Source of the DNA: Xestospongia bergquistia
Lineage: Eukaryota > Porifera > Demospongiae > Haplosclerida > Petrosiidae
Reading direction: 5' to 3'
DNA length: 64,000 bases
Assembly (NCBI GenBank): GCA_963965975.1
Contig: OZ014414.1
Coordinates: 930,001-994,000, forward strand
The notes under the pieces were generated by a model. It made no database searches. It was not told the DNA's origin and was given only the letters and a program-made list of their open reading frames with translations. The position numbers were made by a program, and so were the translations under genes. How positions within the stretch are numbered: position 1 is the stretch's first letter; each line of letters starts with the position of its first letter. Of the stretch, positions 11,847-21,278 are shown one piece after another.

Positions 11847-13613
11847 TTAATGCAGGGTTTCAATGACATAGTCATGTAGGTATCCTTCATAACTCCAATT
11901 AGGTGAGGACATCTTTGGATCAGATCTTTCTTCATGGGTGCTAAAAGTTAAACGCCTGTCATATTTCTCTTCAATGATAGCCATTGTATCATATTGTTCA
12001 CTACGTATGCGATGTCGATACCATTTGGACACTACAATAAAAACTAAGAAACCTACAAAACAGATGAATAGTTGAACGATCAAAATCCAAAAATTACAAT
12101 CTGTTCTTCCGGGACCATTCAAATTTTTTATCCTAAACACAGTGTTTATTATGCCCCCAATATCTGTGTAGAAACTTCGCAGTAACCAGTAAATACCAGT
12201 CAACATACCACTCATGTAAATTGGAGCCTGACTACAAATAAATTCTAAGCCATACACAAAACTTATAAAGCTTGATAATCCGTACAAGACAAAAGGAATA
12301 CTGAAGTACAGAAATGATAAATCATATGTAGAGCCAGATGAACAGCTGACATACTCAGGTGAAAGAAATTGCCCTACTATGACTAATATCAGCATTGATA
12401 TTAGTGACATTAAAAGGAGAACATATGATATAGTCAATCCTCTGATTGGATTCAATAGAAAGTACTCGACTTTCGGAAGGACAGGTATCAACAGTAACTC
12501 TACAAGAGGAACAAGAAGAACAGGTATTTCATCAAACACACTCCATAAAATATATGATCCATAGCCATAGAAGGAAGTTGAGCCATCTTTAAACTGTTCA
12601 GTCAAAAAAAAATTTGCAAATACAACAGAATAAGGTATATACATACCAAATAGGGATACACAAACTGCAACTATTCTCAGGAATACTTTAACATCTTCAA
12701 CCTCACCTTCTGTAAATGGTCCACCATACTTCTTTTTTCCCAAATCTATCCTGCCTGGTAGCTTACGTTCCCAGTAAGTAAATGCACTTCTACTTTCAGG
12801 ATACTTGTGTCGATATGCATACATAAGTACATTATGCACTTTAGCATATGGATTTTCCGTCAAAATACTGCTAGGATTGAAGTGATTAATAAAGAATGTA
12901 TTAACAATAACTGTGAAGGATATGATTGCAAAGATAACAATCCCAGTCACAAGTAACAGTTTGACATCGTAAATGATATTCTTTACAAACGATATATACC
13001 CAAACAAAAATCCCACAAAGAGACCCCACACAATCCAGTGCACAAATGCTCTAACTTGAGCATTTGATTGATTAACCAGTTGATCCATTCCATACCCAAG
13101 GATATTTGTAAAGAAACTTGAATTTCCTATCAGTATTAACACCAACGCTATACCTGATATTCCATATTTGGCTATATTAACTGGTAGACCACATGTCCCA
13201 TATTGAATACAGTAACTGGTGACTTGAAGGAGAGTCCCTAACCAACAAGACCACAGGCTCAAGTCAATAGCTTTCTTGCGCCCAATCTTTATGTCTGCTA
13301 ACCATCCCATGAAAAAATATAGAACTGTAAGTATTAAAGCATGCAAAGAGGGAATGACATGGGAAACCTCTTTCTGGAAACTTGGAAAAAGTGACTGACA
13401 TTTGTCTAGTTCCATTTCAAAACCAAACAGAATGTTATATGATAACTCAATACATGCACCAACTGCTATGGAATAGAGCACTAACAGCCATGATGGTGTG
13501 TTCAAATTACGTCCTTTTAATTCTCTGTAATATCTGGTAAGACAACTTTCACTGAGATTAGTTCTCAAAACAGACTTTTGATGAGAGAGAGAGTCGGGGA
13601 ATCTTGTAGCCAT
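11847..13613 (-). CDS. POT/SLC15-like multi-pass transporter
   Basis: 588-residue, single-exon member of a divergent proton-dependent oligopeptide transporter (POT/PTR2, SLC15) family, expected in a membrane with about 12 TM helices. Family marks are the GWLADIKIGRKKAI loop (MFS motif A position between TM2 and TM3), YGMDQL (POT FGADQF box), RAFVHWIVWG, a central cytosolic loop with ENPYAKVHNVLMYAYRHK and KYGGPFTEGEVEDVKVFLRI, and EFICSQAPIYMSG (POT E..YSQAP..M box). In place of POT ExxER, TM1 has IELSYNILFG. The ATG at 13613 was chosen because the neighbour starts with the same MATR; the frame stays open upstream to a TTG only. Substrate unknown. It is divergent from the gene at 13935 across a 321-bp spacer. 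Confidence 0.85.
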   Translation of the reverse strand: MATRFPDSLSHQKSVLRTNLSESCLTRYYRELKGRNLNTPSWLLVLYSIAVGACIELSYNILFGFEMELDKCQSLFPSFQKEVSHVIPSLHALILTVLYFFMGWLADIKIGRKKAIDLSLWSCWLGTLLQVTSYCIQYGTCGLPVNIAKYGISGIALVLILIGNSSFFTNILGYGMDQLVNQSNAQVRAFVHWIVWGLFVGFLFGYISFVKNIIYDVKLLLVTGIVIFAIISFTVIVNTFFINHFNPSSILTENPYAKVHNVLMYAYRHKYPESRSAFTYWERKLPGRIDLGKKKYGGPFTEGEVEDVKVFLRIVAVCVSLFGMYIPYSVVFANFFLTEQFKDGSTSFYGYGSYILWSVFDEIPVLLVPLVELLLIPVLPKVEYFLLNPIRGLTISYVLLLMSLISMLILVIVGQFLSPEYVSCSSGSTYDLSFLYFSIPFVLYGLSSFISFVYGLEFICSQAPIYMSGMLTGIYWLLRSFYTDIGGIINTVFRIKNLNGPGRTDCNFWILIVQLFICFVGFLVFIVVSKWYRHRIRSEQYDTMAIIEEKYDRRLTFSTHEERSDPKMSSPNWSYEGYLHDYVIETLH

Positions 13614-13934
13614 TTTGTCCAAATAAGAGCGATTTCGTTGGTAGTAATAGCTTTGCAAATTACCTATGAAGTGCTGATTAAGAATGTTGTCATCATGATC
13701 CTATAAGGTTATGTAAACATTATAGTAACTATGAGCAGGATAAATGCATTGTGTACAAGATTATGTTAGGCACATTTTATAATATAAAATGTTTATACAA
13801 TTTATTGTTTAGCAAAGTGCTATGAAAACTAGCACATGACTTATGAGACTGTATTGATTGTTAACACATGTCTAGATATACATATAGTAATACATATAGT
13901 AATACTAGTAACTGTTTATTAAGTAGTTGTAATC
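13614..13934. promoter_or_regulatory. Bidirectional spacer between divergent transporter genes
   Basis: The ATGs of the minus-strand gene (13613) and the plus-strand gene (13935) are 321 bp apart, so promoters of both must lie here or overlap. A short duplication (ACATATAGTAAT twice, about 13879-13902) is visible. No TATA box was confidently placed. Confidence 0.5.
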
Positions 13935-15758
13935 ATGGCTACTGATATTGTGGATAGCAAGAACAAAAGTAACAGAAGAAGCATCCTTCTCTCCAGTCTA
14001 AATCAGTCTAAAAAAATTGAAAAAGGTGCCAGAAAATTTAAGAATGGAATCTATACACGTAATATGAATTTGCCAGCTTGGTTATTAATTGTCTTTGCTG
14101 CTCTGGCCGGTATGTGTACAGAGGTTGGATTCAACATAGCTCTTTCATTAGCTACTGAACCAGAAGCTTCAAATTGTTTTGCTAAAGAACCTGATTATGA
14201 TAAAAGCTCAATATTTATTATATCCACTTTACAAACATCTTTATTCTGTATTCTCTATCCTTTTACTGGCTGGTTAGCTGATGTAAAGATTGGTCGCGAG
14301 AGAGCAATTAACTTCAGTCTGTGGTCATGTTGGTTTGGGACTCTCCTTCAAGTCATTAGTTATTGTATTCAATATGGCACTTGTGGACTACCAGTTAATA
14401 TAGCCAAATATGGAATATCTGGAGTGGCTTTGCTGCTATTAATGTTTGGAACAGCAGGTTTCTTTACTAACTTACCTTCGTATGGTTTAGATCAGCTCAA
14501 TGAGAAATCTAATACACATACAAGAGCTTTTATTCATTGGGTTGTATGGGGATTTTTTGTTGGTTACCTAGTAGGTTACATTGCTTTTGTAGACTTGAGT
14601 ATATACAATAGTAGGCTCTTGTTAGTTACTGGTTTGTTTGTATTTACTTTTGCTTCATTTGCTCTTTGTATTCACGCTTGGTTTTATCTCAAATTTGAAC
14701 TGACAGGAGTTCTTAAGAAAAACCCATACAAAATGGTATTTAATGTGTTAATGTATGCTCGAAAACACAAACACCCTGAGAGTCGAAGTGCCCTTACCTA
14801 TTGGGAAAGCAAGCAACCAAGTCGTTTAGATTTGGGTAAAGAAAAATACGGTGGACCCTTTAAAGTAGAAGACGTTGAAGACGTCAAAACATTCTGGAGG
14901 ATTGTGATAATCTTGGTATCATTATTTGGTTTTTACATACCATACTATGACACTGTTGTAGGAGTACTGCCATATATAAACTCATTCAAAGGTGCAAAGG
15001 AATCCCTTAATGGGTATGGTTCATATGTGCTGTGGGATAGCTTTGATAAAACTGTCATTTTGTATGTCCCAATTCTAGAAATTATAATCATACCTCTGTT
15101 TCCAAAGATAGAATACTTTCTTTTAAAACCACTTCGAGGTATTGGATTAACTTATCTACTTATTTTGATTGCTCTTGTTGCTATGTTTATATTAGAATTA
15201 ATCGGCCATTTTGTTACTAACAATAGACTAACTTGCTTTATAAGTATTACTATCAAAGAGAGTGGAGAACACGACATCTCATTTTTGTACTACTGCATTC
15301 CACTGCTGTTTTCAGGACTTGCAGATTCATTAAGCTATATCTTTGGGCTAGAATTTATATGCAGTCAAACACCTTCTAATATGAGTGGAATGGTACTAGG
15401 TATTTTTTGGCTCATGAGAGCCTTCTACACTAATATTGGTGCTTTAATAAAAATCCCTTTCACATTTTTAGACTTGGATGGGCCTGGAAAGCTATCATGT
15501 GTATTCTGGATTCTGTTGTTGCAAATAGTGATATGTTGTGTTGGCATGGTTACATTTCTACTGGTTTATAGATGGTATCAACACCGTAAAAAGGGAGAGG
15601 ACTATGATATACATGCAGTTCTAGAGGAAACATATGAAAGAGTATTTGATCATAGTGAGTTACAGACCTCTCTTGATCCAGGGTATGTCACTATTACTGA
15701 TGTTGATTATGCTGGTAATATTGAAGAGAGTCGTCACATCTTCAACAATCCTAATTAA
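13935..15758 (+). CDS. POT/SLC15-like multi-pass transporter
   Basis: 607 codons in one exon, ATG at 13935, with a longer basic N-terminal tail (about 45 residues, SKNKSNRRS and NQSKKIEKGARKFKNG) than most members. It carries GWLADVKIGRERAI, YGLDQLNEKSNTHTRAF, HWVVWG, the loop KYGGPFKVEDVEDVKTFWRI, and EFICSQTPSNMSG, where Thr replaces the usual Ala of SQAP. TM1 reads TEVGFNIALS. Its last about 280 coding bases and 3' flank are duplicated immediately downstream (see 15877), and an older copy of the same end lies at 18345. The C-terminal tail ends in RHIFNNPN. It is convergent with the gene ending at 16361. Confidence 0.87.
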   Translation: MATDIVDSKNKSNRRSILLSSLNQSKKIEKGARKFKNGIYTRNMNLPAWLLIVFAALAGMCTEVGFNIALSLATEPEASNCFAKEPDYDKSSIFIISTLQTSLFCILYPFTGWLADVKIGRERAINFSLWSCWFGTLLQVISYCIQYGTCGLPVNIAKYGISGVALLLLMFGTAGFFTNLPSYGLDQLNEKSNTHTRAFIHWVVWGFFVGYLVGYIAFVDLSIYNSRLLLVTGLFVFTFASFALCIHAWFYLKFELTGVLKKNPYKMVFNVLMYARKHKHPESRSALTYWESKQPSRLDLGKEKYGGPFKVEDVEDVKTFWRIVIILVSLFGFYIPYYDTVVGVLPYINSFKGAKESLNGYGSYVLWDSFDKTVILYVPILEIIIIPLFPKIEYFLLKPLRGIGLTYLLILIALVAMFILELIGHFVTNNRLTCFISITIKESGEHDISFLYYCIPLLFSGLADSLSYIFGLEFICSQTPSNMSGMVLGIFWLMRAFYTNIGALIKIPFTFLDLDGPGKLSCVFWILLLQIVICCVGMVTFLLVYRWYQHRKKGEDYDIHAVLEETYERVFDHSELQTSLDPGYVTITDVDYAGNIEESRHIFNNPN

Positions 15759-16340
15759 CAAAACAAATTGTGTTCTATATTAATCACTACTTATTAAATA
15801 ATTGTAATAATAATAATAATGTTCATTGTTTGGTCAAATCTTACATCATAAATGTAACTAATACAAAGTTTCTCTTTGGGCCTAGAAAGCTATCATGTGT
15901 ATTCTGGATTCTGTTGTTGCAAATAGTGATATGTTGTGTTGGCATGGTTACATTTCTACTGGTTTCTAGATGGTATCAACACCGCAAAAAGGGAGAGGAC
16001 TATGATATACATGCAGTTCTAGAGGCAACATATGAAAGAGTATTTGATCATAGTGAGTTACAGACCTCTCTTGGTCTAGGGTATGTCACTATTACTGATG
16101 TTGATTATGCTGGTAATATTGAAGAGAGTCGTCACATCTTCAACAATCCTAATTAACAAAACAAATTGTGTTCTATATTAATCACTACTTATTAAATAAT
16201 TGTAATAAATAATTGTAATAATAACAAATTGTGTTCTATATTAATCACTACTTATTAAATAATTGTAATAATAATAAAAATGTTCACTGTTTGGTCAAAT
16301 CTTACATCATAAATGTAACTAATACAAAGTTTCTCTTCTC
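15480..16340 (+). repeat. 397-bp tandem duplication of a transporter 3' end
   Basis: The block starting GGGCCTGGAAAGCTATCATG at about 15478 recurs at about 15875 with few differences. It includes the last TM helix, the C-terminal tail, the stop and about 115 bp of 3' flank. Inside the second copy the flank segment AAATTGTGTTCTATATTAAT is duplicated again (about 16161 and 16225). Confidence 0.9.
15877..16156 (+). pseudogene. Duplicated C-terminal fragment of the 13935-15758 transporter
   Basis: An open frame of about 93 codons, almost identical to the last TM helix and tail of the upstream gene (KLSCVFWILLLQIVICCVGM to RHIFNNPN), with changes such as E to A in LEATYERV and D to G in TSLGLG. 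An in-frame ATG further upstream (15770) lies in duplicated 3'-flank sequence, so I do not consider it a real start. It lacks eleven TM helices. It is most likely inert, though it could serve as an alternative 3' end or a gene-conversion donor. Confidence 0.8.
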
Positions 16341-16360
16341 TTACTCAAATCAATAATAAC

Positions 16361-18079
16361 CTATAACTCATAAAGAGGAGTCAATTCAATCTTTTTGTTA
16401 ATATATGTTTTGCGATCAAGCACTCTAATATAAGTTTCCTCAATAACATTCTGATAATTATAATCTTCCCCACGCTTCCTTCTTTTATACTTCTTTGCAG
16501 CATAGATAAATACAGTCAGTCCAATTAATAAAATTATAAGATTTATCATGAGAACCCAAAATGTACAGGATAATTTTCCAGGACCATCCAGTGCAAACTG
16601 GGCAAATGGCAATTGTATCCATGCTCCAATGTTGACATACAAAGCTTGAATAAACCATGATATTCCTATGAGGATTCCACTCATGTAAACTGGAGCCTGA
16701 CTGACTATGAACTCAAAGGTAAGAATGAAACGAATGCCATTTGTTAAGCCAGAAAAAAATAATGGAATAGTAAAAAAGAGATAGGAGAGATCGACTTGGT
16801 TGTCAGCTGATATAAAGAAACAAGGTATTGACTCTGGAGTATAGTAATATCCGACTGTTGTAATGATTATCATAGATATCAGAGATATAAGTAATAAACA
16901 ATAAGTAATTACAATACCTCTTAATGAATGAAGAAAAAAATACTCTATTTTTGGAAAAAGTGGGATAACTATTAACTCAATAACTGGTATTATGACAACG
17001 ATCATCTTGTCAAAACCATTCCATAAAATATATGATCCATAGCCATTAAAAGTGGTAATTGCACCTTCAAATGAGTTCATGATCTGAAATGAACCAATAT
17101 ATGTTGGAAAAAAGACTATATAGAATCCAAAAGTTGAAAAAAGGATTCCAGTAACCCTCAAAAATGTTTTTACATCTTCTACTTCTTCTTCAAGAAATGG
17201 TCCACCATATTTTTCCTTACCTAGATCAATCCGACTGGGTATCTTATTCTCCCAGTAAGTCAAGGCACTTCGGTTCTCTGGGGATTTGTGTTGCCAGGCA
17301 TACTTGAGAACTTGATATACCAACTTGTATGGGTTTTTCTTAAGGACTCCAGTGTGCTCAAATTTGTAGTCAAAACAAGCAAAAATACACAAGGTTATTG
17401 AATTCACAATAAATATCACAGACACAGTAGTAAACAATAGAATAGGGTCATATATTGTATTGTATACAAATGCAAGGTAGTTAATACTAAAACCCATAAA
17501 CAATCCCCAGATCAGCCAGTGTATAAATGCTCGTATTGATGCATTGCTCTTGTAAGTGAGTTGATCTAAGCCAAAAGCCAACAAATTTGTTAATGAGCTG
17601 GCAGTTCCAAACATGATTAATATGAGAGCTATTACTGATATTCCATATTTGGCAATGTTAGCTGGAAGTCCACAGGTACCAAATTGAATGCATAAACTTA
17701 TTAATTGAAGGAGGTCTCCAAGGAAATTGGACCACAAGCTTAATTTAATAGCCCTTGATCGACCAAGTTTTGTATCAGATAGCCAGCCAGTAATTGGAAA
17801 GAAAAGGGTCACAATAGTATTTTGTATAAGAGGAATAATAGAAGAACTACTGTCACTCTCAGGAAAGGGTTCATAACAGGATGTTCCTTCAAGTTTGGTT
17901 GTTAGTAAGAGAGCAATGTTATTTCCAACTCCTAAGGTCATGATAGACGCTATTCCACTGAGCACTAATAACACAGCTGGTAGGTTAATAGCACGATGAT
18001 GATACTCATTACAACAAATATTTAATATTTTTGTTTCTTTTTTGGTTTTTATCAAAGATACTTTTCCGTCATCAGCCAT
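16361..18079 (-). CDS. POT/SLC15-like transporter, duplicate of the 18710-20476 gene
   Basis: 572 codons from the ATG at 18079 (MADDGKVSLIKTKKETKI). Upstream codons in frame reach only a TTG. With its tandem sister it forms a distinct subgroup: TM1 region TLGVGNNIALLLTTKLE with no acidic residue at the usual position, SLCIQFGTCGLPANIAKYGI, FGLDQLTYKSNASIRAFIHW, loop KYGGPFLEEEVEDVKTFLRV, and EFIVSQAPVYMSG. The protein ends PLYEL because a TAG replaces the Tyr codon that in the sister opens a further 12 residues. It is otherwise open throughout. Confidence 0.87.
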   Translation of the reverse strand: MADDGKVSLIKTKKETKILNICCNEYHHRAINLPAVLLVLSGIASIMTLGVGNNIALLLTTKLEGTSCYEPFPESDSSSSIIPLIQNTIVTLFFPITGWLSDTKLGRSRAIKLSLWSNFLGDLLQLISLCIQFGTCGLPANIAKYGISVIALILIMFGTASSLTNLLAFGLDQLTYKSNASIRAFIHWLIWGLFMGFSINYLAFVYNTIYDPILLFTTVSVIFIVNSITLCIFACFDYKFEHTGVLKKNPYKLVYQVLKYAWQHKSPENRSALTYWENKIPSRIDLGKEKYGGPFLEEEVEDVKTFLRVTGILFSTFGFYIVFFPTYIGSFQIMNSFEGAITTFNGYGSYILWNGFDKMIVVIIPVIELIVIPLFPKIEYFFLHSLRGIVITYCLLLISLISMIIITTVGYYYTPESIPCFFISADNQVDLSYLFFTIPLFFSGLTNGIRFILTFEFIVSQAPVYMSGILIGISWFIQALYVNIGAWIQLPFAQFALDGPGKLSCTFWVLMINLIILLIGLTVFIYAAKKYKRRKRGEDYNYQNVIEETYIRVLDRKTYINKKIELTPLYEL

Positions 18080-18139
18080 TACAGCAATATAATAAGTCAG
18101 GTCTCTACTACTGACCTCTGCATTGTGGTTACCATACAA

Positions 18140-18709
18140 GGTACATATTTACAACTGTTTCTATGGCTACATACATTCATCAATAGTACACACAACTGGA
18201 CATTTTCTACATGCCTTCTAACATCAATCATTAGTATGCTAGTACACATCTTTACGTCTATAAGAGACTTCTAAACAAACTATGATGATTTATGATAGAA
18301 CTTTCATTCTCATTTTTAGACGAACTTGAGAAGCTTTCTTTTATATATATAGTATTATATTCTGGACTTTGTTGCTATAAATGATGTCACATTTTGTTAA
18401 TACTATTATATTTCTACAAGTTTCGAGATGTATGAACATCACAAAATAAAAAGGAGAGGATGGGTATTTACTTGTACTTCTAGAGGCAATATGTAAATGG
18501 TATTTGATTATAATTACTTGCACATTTCATGCACATGATAAGGTATGTCACTATATTTATTAATGCATATTATGCTGGTAATTTTAAAATGCAAAAAGAT
18601 TTATTGGTCATAGTTGACTCTGTCTGTCTTTGTCATATATATTCTTATAATAATTGGAATAATAATGGTAAATAAGGCCTTACATTCATTATAAATACAA
18701 ATTGTACAA
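18140..18709. other. Spacer between tandem sisters, containing a gene relic
   Basis: 570 bp between two same-strand genes. The part from 18345 to about 18600 is a decayed plus-strand transporter end (listed separately). The rest must hold the promoter of the 16361-18079 gene; no core elements were recognised. Confidence 0.6.
18345..18600 (+). pseudogene. Decayed relic of a transporter 3' end
   Basis: Plus-strand sequence alignable by eye to 15505-15725, the end of the 13935 gene: TATTCTGGACTTTGTTGCTA, TTTCTACAAGTTTCGAGATG, AAAAGGAGAGGA, ACTTCTAGAGGCAATATG, GGTATTTGATTATA, then AAGGTATGTCACTATATTTA and TATTATGCTGGTAATTTTA. Small indels have destroyed the frame. It is much older than the clean duplicate at 15877 and lies inside the spacer of a minus-strand pair, showing that this 3' end has been copied more than once. 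Confidence 0.75.
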
Positions 18710-20476
18710 CTACATTTCACTTTCAGGACTCAAATCATCAATAACATACAGCTCATAAAGAGATGTCAATTCATGCTCTTTACAGATAGTTGCCTCACGA
18801 TCAAGCACTCTAGAATAAGTTTCCTCAATAACATTCTGATAATTGTAATCTTCCCCACGCTTCCTTTTTTTATACTTCTTTGCAGCATAGATAAATACAG
18901 CCAGTCCAATAAATAAGATTAAAAGATTTATCATGAGAACCCAAAAGGTACAGGATAATTTCCCAGGACCATCCAGTGTAAACTGGGCAAATGGCAATTG
19001 TATCCATGCTCCAATATTGACATACAGTGCTTGAATAAACCATGATATTCCTACGAGCATTCCACTCATGTAAACTGGAGCCTGACTGACTATGAACTCA
19101 AAAATTAGAATGAAACGAATGCCACTTGTTAGGCCAGAAAAAAACAATGGAATAGCAAAAAAGAGATAGGAGAGATGGACTTGGTTGTCAGCTGATATAA
19201 AGAAACAAGGTATTGACTCTGGAGTATAGTAATATCCAACTGTTGTAATGATTATCATAGATATCAGAGATATAAGTAGTAAACAATAAGTAATTACAAT
19301 ACCTCTTAATGAATGAAGAAAAAAATACTCTATTTTTGGGAAAAGTGGAATAACTACCAACTCAACAACTGGTATTATGACAACGATCATCTTGTCAAAA
19401 CTATTCCATAAAATATATGATCCATAGCCATTAAAAGTAGTAATTGCACCTTCAAACGAGTTCATGATCTGAAATGCACCAATATATGTTGGAAAAAAGA
19501 CTATATAGAATCCAAAAGTTGAAAAAAGGATTCCAGTAACCCTCAAAAATGTTTTTACATCTTCTACTTCTTCTTCAAGAAATGGTCCACCATATTTTTC
19601 TTTACCTAGATCAATCCGACTGGGTATCTTATTCTCCCAATAAGTCAAAGCACTTCGGTTCTCTGGAGATTTGTGTTGCCAGGCATACTTTAGAACCTGA
19701 TAGACCAACTTGTATGGATTTTTCTTAAGGACTCCAGTGTGCTCAAATTTGTAGTCAAAACAAGCAAAAATACACAAGGTTATTGAATTCACAAATAATA
19801 TTATGGACACAGTAGTAAACAATACAATAGGGTCATATATTGTATTGTATACAAATGCAAGATAACTTATACTAAAACCCATAAACAATCCCCAGATCAG
19901 CCAATGTATAAATGCTCGTATTGATGCATTGCTTTTATCTACAAGTTGATCTAAACCAAATGCCAACAAATTTGTTAATGAGCTGGCAGTTCCAAACATG
20001 ATCAATATGAGAGCTATTACTGATATTCCATATTTGGCAATGTTAGCTGGAAGTCCACAGGTACCAAATTGAATGCATAAACTTATTAATTGAAGGAGGT
20101 CTCCAAGGAAATTGGACCACAAGCTTAATTTAATAGCCCTTGATCGACCAAGTTTTGTATCGGCTAGCCAGCCAGTAATTGGAAACAAAATGGTCACAAT
20201 AGTATTCTGCATAAAAGGAACAATGTTAGAAGCACTACTGTCACTCTCAGGAAAGGATTCATAGCATGATGAACCTTCAGGTCTTGTTGTTAGTAAGAGG
20301 GCTATATTGTTTCCAACTCCTAAGGTCATAATAGTTGCCATTCCATTGAGCACTAATAACACAGCTGGTAGGTTAACAGCACGATGATGATACTCATTAC
20401 AACAAGTATTCAATACTTTTATGCCTTTCTCGGTTTTTCTCAATGACACTCCTCCTTTATTGCCTTTGTCAGCCAT
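18710..20476 (-). CDS. POT/SLC15-like transporter, sister of 16361-18079
   Basis: 588 codons, ATG at 20476 (MADKGNKGGVSLRKTEKGIK). It is very close to the neighbouring copy along its length, with differences concentrated in the N-terminal tail, the TM1-TM2 loop (RPEGSSCYESFPESDSSASN) and the C-terminus, which runs on to YVIDDLSPESEM. It lacks an acidic residue in TM1 (TLGVGNNIALLL). The loop between TM6 and TM7 retains SPENRSALTYWENKIPSRID. It is divergent from the gene starting at 21279. Confidence 0.88.
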   Translation of the reverse strand: MADKGNKGGVSLRKTEKGIKVLNTCCNEYHHRAVNLPAVLLVLNGMATIMTLGVGNNIALLLTTRPEGSSCYESFPESDSSASNIVPFMQNTIVTILFPITGWLADTKLGRSRAIKLSLWSNFLGDLLQLISLCIQFGTCGLPANIAKYGISVIALILIMFGTASSLTNLLAFGLDQLVDKSNASIRAFIHWLIWGLFMGFSISYLAFVYNTIYDPIVLFTTVSIILFVNSITLCIFACFDYKFEHTGVLKKNPYKLVYQVLKYAWQHKSPENRSALTYWENKIPSRIDLGKEKYGGPFLEEEVEDVKTFLRVTGILFSTFGFYIVFFPTYIGAFQIMNSFEGAITTFNGYGSYILWNSFDKMIVVIIPVVELVVIPLFPKIEYFFLHSLRGIVITYCLLLISLISMIIITTVGYYYTPESIPCFFISADNQVHLSYLFFAIPLFFSGLTSGIRFILIFEFIVSQAPVYMSGMLVGISWFIQALYVNIGAWIQLPFAQFTLDGPGKLSCTFWVLMINLLILFIGLAVFIYAAKKYKKRKRGEDYNYQNVIEETYSRVLDREATICKEHELTSLYELYVIDDLSPESEM

Positions 20477-21278
20477 AACAGGAAATAAGTCAGATCTATC
20501 TTAGCTATGACCTTAGTAAGAGTAATTACTACTCTGTACTACATATAGTTAGCCATACAAGGTATACATGTTTGCATAGCACTATCAACTAAGCCTTCTT
20601 AAATTTAATGAGTGACATAGAACATGCAAACTGATATACACTCTATAATAAATACAACTTAAGCAAGACCTGTTATATTAGAAATTTTGGATATTTGTTT
20701 TGATATAAAATACTCCATATACTTGATTAGTAGTTGTATGCGCATGAAACTACTTTGTGTCAGAATCGTAACAATAATTATGTTCTATGATCAATTTGGT
20801 ATTCTACCAGATATTACATTGTCTATAATTATGTAATAAACTAATCACGACAACCTTGCTAAACAGTGACATTCAACTTGCAAAGTGTTATCCTCTGTTC
20901 GAATGACTGAAGTTTAACGGAATTTCAATTATGACGACGTCATCAATCTAACTTGGGTGTGGTGTCTTAGTTGCGTTGCAAATCTTTTGGTGAATCATAT
21001 TTAAGCTTTTCGTGATTCTTAATTTATCTTACTTTTACTATTAAAGGTATTTTGAGAGGTTGTGAACCTTTATTCTGAAGCTTGAGAACGCTTGCGCGAG
21101 CATTCATTAATAATATGCAAATTTGCATGACGTCAGAGCGGTGGAATGCGAAGAACGCCATTCACTTAATATAGAATTTTTGGTATATGAATATTGTTAT
21201 GATGATGACATCCGCAAACACCTTCAAACAGCTACTCGACAAGGGTGTGAGTGGCAAAAGGAGTCAGCAAATTTAAAC
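20477..21278. promoter_or_regulatory. Divergent spacer with octamer and CRE-like sites
   Basis: About 800 bp between two divergent ATGs. A palindromic ATGCAAATTTGCAT (21115-21128) holds two overlapping POU octamers and runs directly into TGACGTCA (21128-21135), a perfect CRE/ATF site. A second CRE-like site, TGACGACGTCA, lies at 20932-20942. They sit 140-350 bp upstream of the plus-strand ATG, which fits a promoter. The motif matches are seen; their use is inferred. Confidence 0.45.

Noticed and set aside
15770-16156. Possible independent short transporter gene
   Set aside because: Contains only the last TM helix and tail, and its N-terminal part translates duplicated 3' flank.
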